A stretch of 64,000 bases of DNA from Dysgonomonas sp. PF1-14 (GTDB lineage Bacteria; Bacteroidota; Bacteroidia; Bacteroidales; Dysgonomonadaceae). Position numbers and translations under genes: made by a program. The number at the start of each line of letters is the position of its first letter. Within the stretch, counting starts at the first letter, position 1. Location: assembly GCF_029892965.1 (NCBI RefSeq), contig NZ_JARXWN010000006.1, forward strand, positions 62,001 to 126,000. Direction: 5' to 3'. This document shows positions 61,609 to 64,000 of the stretch, piece by piece. The notes under the pieces are model-generated. The model was not told the origin of the DNA and did not search any database. It was given only the letters and a program-made list of their open reading frames with translations.

Positions 61609-62598
61609 TTAGAATTTCTTAATTCCCATTATGTCGCGTACTTCGCTTAGTGTCTTCCTTGCGCTCTCGCGGGCTTTTTCGGCTCCTTCGGTAGCTACCT
61701 TGTGCAGGTAAGCGTCATTGTCGCGGATATCTTTTATACGCTCGCGTATAGGGTCTGTTACTTTTATAATGTCTTCAGCCAGTTGTTTTTTCAGGTCTCC
61801 GTAGCGTATTTCGCAAGTGTTCCATTTATCTTCGAAGTGCTGTACAACTTCTTCGGTAGAAACTACTTTCAGTATAGTGAACAGGTTCTCTATATAGTCC
61901 GGTTTTTCAGAGTCAGGTGCTTTCGGACCTTCATCTGTCAAGGCACGTTTTACTTTCTTTTCTATGCTTTTCGGATCTTCATCGAGATAGATGCAGTTAC
62001 CTTCCGATTTACCCATCTTTCCGCTTCCGTCCAGTCCCGGTATTTTTATCAGTTCATGTCCAAAGTTATAAGCAACAGGTTCTTTAAAATATTCCACTCC
62101 GTACAGATTGTTGAAGCGGCGTGCAAACTTACGTGTCATTTCCAGATGCTGTTCCTGATCTTTACCCACAGGCACTTTGTCGGCATTGTGCATCAGTATG
62201 TCGGCAGCCATTAGTGTAGGGTAGGTGAGCAGTCCTGCATTTACGTTATCCTGATGTTTGCGGGCTTTTTCTTTGAATGATACAGTTTTGGATAGTTCGC
62301 CCAGATAAGCGTGCATATTCAGTAGGAGGTATAATTCACATACTTCCGGAACATCACTTTGGATATATATTGTCGAAATTTCGGGATCGATTCCTGCTGC
62401 CAGATATTCGGTCAGAACACCTTTCACATTTCCATGCAATAGTTTTGGGTCGGGATGCGTGGTCAGAGAGTGATAGTCGGCAATAAAGAAAAAACACTTA
62501 TTTTCATATTGCATTCTGGTAAAGTTTCTCAATGCACCGTAGTAATTTCCCAGATGTAGATTTCCTGTAGAGCGGATACCGCTTAAAACTGTTTCCAT
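61609..62598 (-). CDS. trpS: Tryptophanyl-tRNA synthetase
   Basis: 329 aa from the ATG at 62598 (METVLSGIRSTGNLHLGNYYG); the frame reaches upstream to 62640 but that lead is not family-like. Class I signatures: GNLHLGN (HIGH) and KMGKSEGN (KMSKS), plus ADILMHNADKVPVGKDQ for tryptophan binding. Charges tRNA-Trp. Own terminator; a TATCTTTG (62628-62635, minus) sits close upstream. Confidence 0.97.
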   Translation of the reverse strand: METVLSGIRSTGNLHLGNYYGALRNFTRMQYENKCFFFIADYHSLTTHPDPKLLHGNVKGVLTEYLAAGIDPEISTIYIQSDVPEVCELYLLLNMHAYLGELSKTVSFKEKARKHQDNVNAGLLTYPTLMAADILMHNADKVPVGKDQEQHLEMTRKFARRFNNLYGVEYFKEPVAYNFGHELIKIPGLDGSGKMGKSEGNCIYLDEDPKSIEKKVKRALTDEGPKAPDSEKPDYIENLFTILKVVSTEEVVQHFEDKWNTCEIRYGDLKKQLAEDIIKVTDPIRERIKDIRDNDAYLHKVATEGAEKARESARKTLSEVRDIMGIKKF

Positions 62599-62679
62599 AT
62601 TTTGGTCTAAATTCTTTTTTCGGAAAGCAAAGATAGTCAAAATTCTGCAAAGCGATAACTATATCTTTCTTATTGTAGC

Positions 62680-62710
62680 TTTGAATTAAATCCTAAAATT
62701 TCTATCTTTG
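62680..62710 (+). promoter_or_regulatory. Promoter of the esterase gene
   Basis: TTTG (62680-62683), 19 bp, TATCTTTG (62703-62710): exact consensus, 26 bp before the ATG. Confidence 0.75.
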
Positions 62711-62736
62711 GGGAATGCCTTTAAATAATAGAAAAG

Positions 62737-63573
62737 ATGTTTAAACCTGAAAGAATACTGACAGTATGTATGATACTGCTCTTGTCAATATCTGTAAATT
62801 TGTCTGCACAGAAAGTAGTAAAACTTTGGGATGGTAATCCTCCGACAGACAATGGACTGGAAAACCAAAGTCCTGAACTGACGATCTATTCACCGGAACA
62901 ATCAAAAAATACGGGAATGGCTGTCGTTATTTGTCCGGGAGGAGGTTATGCAGGGTTAGCAATGGATCATGAAGGTAAGCAGGTCGCCGAATGGCTGGTT
63001 GGGCAGGGAATTACAGGTATCGTGCTGAAATATCGTTTGCCCAACAAACACAAGAATGTTCCGTTGGAAGATGCTCATCAGGCTATGCGCTATGTACGCG
63101 AACACGCGAGAGAACTGGGTGTAAAAGAGAATAAGATTGGTATTGCAGGATTTTCGGCCGGAGGACATCTGGCGTCTACTGTTTCTACGCATTATGCAGT
63201 TTTGGGAACGAGCACTCGCCCTGATTTTTCGATACTGTTCTATCCTGTGATTACAATGGAGATTGCTACGCATGGCGGATCTAAATTGAATCTGCTGGGC
63301 GATAAACCATCTGCAACAGATGTTTATACATTTTCTAATGAGAAGCAGGTGAATTCTAATACACCTCCTGCAATACTCCTGCTGAGTGACGACGACAAAT
63401 CGGTATTACCAGTGAACAGCACTCTGTACTATGATGCGCTTAAAAGAAATAATATTGATGCAACAATGTATGTATTTCCGGAAGGAGGACATGGCTGGGG
63501 AATGAGAGACAGTTTTAAATACCACAAACAAATGCTCGACCTGTTGGGTATATGGTTAAAAGATGTTAAGTAG
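62737..63573 (+). CDS. Exported alpha/beta-hydrolase, acetyl-esterase-like
   Basis: 278 aa. Signal peptide ending NLSAQ. VICPGGGYAGLA is the oxyanion-hole loop, AGFSAGGHLAS holds the nucleophile Ser, LLSDDDKSV the Asp and FPEGGHGWG the His. This pattern, with PGGGY, is that of BD-FAE-like and Aes-type carbohydrate esterases, which remove acetyl or feruloyl groups from hemicellulose. No glycan locus is next to it, so the substrate is unclear. Confidence 0.88.
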   Translation: MFKPERILTVCMILLLSISVNLSAQKVVKLWDGNPPTDNGLENQSPELTIYSPEQSKNTGMAVVICPGGGYAGLAMDHEGKQVAEWLVGQGITGIVLKYRLPNKHKNVPLEDAHQAMRYVREHARELGVKENKIGIAGFSAGGHLASTVSTHYAVLGTSTRPDFSILFYPVITMEIATHGGSKLNLLGDKPSATDVYTFSNEKQVNSNTPPAILLLSDDDKSVLPVNSTLYYDALKRNNIDATMYVFPEGGHGWGMRDSFKYHKQMLDLLGIWLKDVK

Positions 63574-63590
63574 TGTACTAGATCGTAGAG

Positions 63591-63606
63591 TTCTAGTATA
63601 CTAGAA
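63591..63606. repeat. 16-bp perfect palindrome rich in CTAG
   Basis: TTCTAGTATACTAGAA; similar TAGTATACT and ACTAGTAGAC pieces recur at 63634-63655. The run of such palindromes before icd could be an operator or a degenerate repeat. Confidence 0.45.
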
Positions 63607-63674
63607 AGAAGAGGAATATTAAAAACGAACAAGTAGTATACTATAAACTAGTAGACTAAAAAAACTAAAAAAAT

Positions 63675-64000
63675 ATGCAAAAAATAAAAGTAGTAAATCC
63701 CGTTGTAGAAATGGATGGGGACGAAATGACCCGTATCATCTGGCAGTATATAAAAGATAAACTGATACTTCCTTATGTGGATGTAGACCTAAAATATTAC
63801 GACCTGAGTATCGAAAACCGCGATGCTACGGAGGATCAGGTAACGATAGACAGTGCAGAAGCCACACTCAAATACAAGGTTGCTGTGAAGTGTGCCACCA
63901 TCACTCCCGATGAAGCTCGCGTGGAAGAATTTGGATTGAAAAAAATGTGGAAGTCACCGAACGGTACTATCCGTAATATTATCGGTGGAACAGTTTTTCG
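63675..64000 (+). CDS. icd: NADP-dependent isocitrate dehydrogenase, N-terminal part
   Basis: About 108 residues are visible before the window ends. [40 protein letters not shown] and [20 protein letters not shown], then [16 protein letters not shown], match the dimeric eukaryotic-like NADP enzyme, with the substrate-loop Ser/Asn/Arg of SPNGTIRN visible. It makes 2-oxoglutarate from isocitrate. Truncated at the window edge, so length and C-terminus are unknown. Confidence 0.95.
   Translation, partial: MQKIKVVNPVVEMDGDEMTRIIWQYIKDKLILPYVDVDLKYYDLSIENRDATEDQVTIDSAEATLKYKVAVKCATITPDEARVEEFGLKKMWKSPNGTIRNIIGGTVF

Overview
The window is a chromosomal segment of a member of the Bacteroidota (order Bacteroidales). 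The signs are a SusC/SusD pair, DUF1080 and DUF4249 lipoproteins, a TatA/TatC-only translocase, weak Shine-Dalgarno sites, and many promoters of the Bacteroidota type (TTTG, about 19-22 bp, TAnnTTTG). The gene set fits a Dysgonomonas-like organism, but that genus is an inference. I see no rRNA, tRNA, CRISPR array, transposase or integrase.

Layout. (1) 0-8 kb, accessory: the end of a macrodomain protein, a small ADP-ribosyltransferase-like protein, then a minus-strand three-gene cassette (SPFH/band-7 protein, NAD-kinase-like protein, and an 829-aa methyltransferase/NUDIX-like/carrier-like fusion) with a promoter set between inverted 14-bp repeats. After it come a secreted coiled-coil protein, a Crp/Fnr regulator, a Gdx-type SMR exporter, a GNAT acetyltransferase and a lone barstar. 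(2) 8.5-17.7 kb: a sugar-oxidation cluster with three Gfo/Idh/MocA oxidoreductases (two with Tat signals), DoxX, DUF1080 and a TIM-barrel isomerase, followed by apbE and tatA-tatC. (3) 17.7-22.5 kb: a WYL regulator with a small partner, divergent from an RNA-repair-like operon of RNA ligase, HExxH protein, HD-Pnk and a second HExxH protein. This is my best candidate for an undescribed system. (4) 23-35.7 kb: a beta-glucan utilisation locus (SusC, SusD, GH16, GH3, GH5) with a divergent membrane-bound regulator. (5) 35.9-43.9 kb: a complete histidine-utilisation operon (hutU, two unknown genes, ftcD, hutI, fchA, hutH). It has been invaded by a four-helix-bundle cassette bordered by 36-bp inverted repeats and by a palindromic repeat that is translated at the HutI N-terminus. 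(6) 44-64 kb: mostly housekeeping and envelope genes (a carboxyltransferase-like protein without the biotin lysine, an SGNH-like protein, a phosphopantetheinyl transferase, PepE, an amidase, enolase, a D-lactate dehydrogenase-like flavoprotein, a TonB receptor with DUF4249, GT2, DUF4026/DUF2314, TrpS, an esterase and the start of icd).

Working together: Tat can export the two Tat-tagged oxidoreductases, so that glycosides can be oxidised outside the cytoplasm and processed by the DUF1080 and TIM-barrel proteins. SusCD and the three glycoside hydrolases take glucan to glucose. The hut enzymes take histidine to glutamate and a C1-folate. In the RNA-repair operon, HD-Pnk would heal broken RNA ends and the ligase would seal them, while the two HExxH proteins have no assigned role. 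Short palindromic repeats are scattered through the non-coding DNA.
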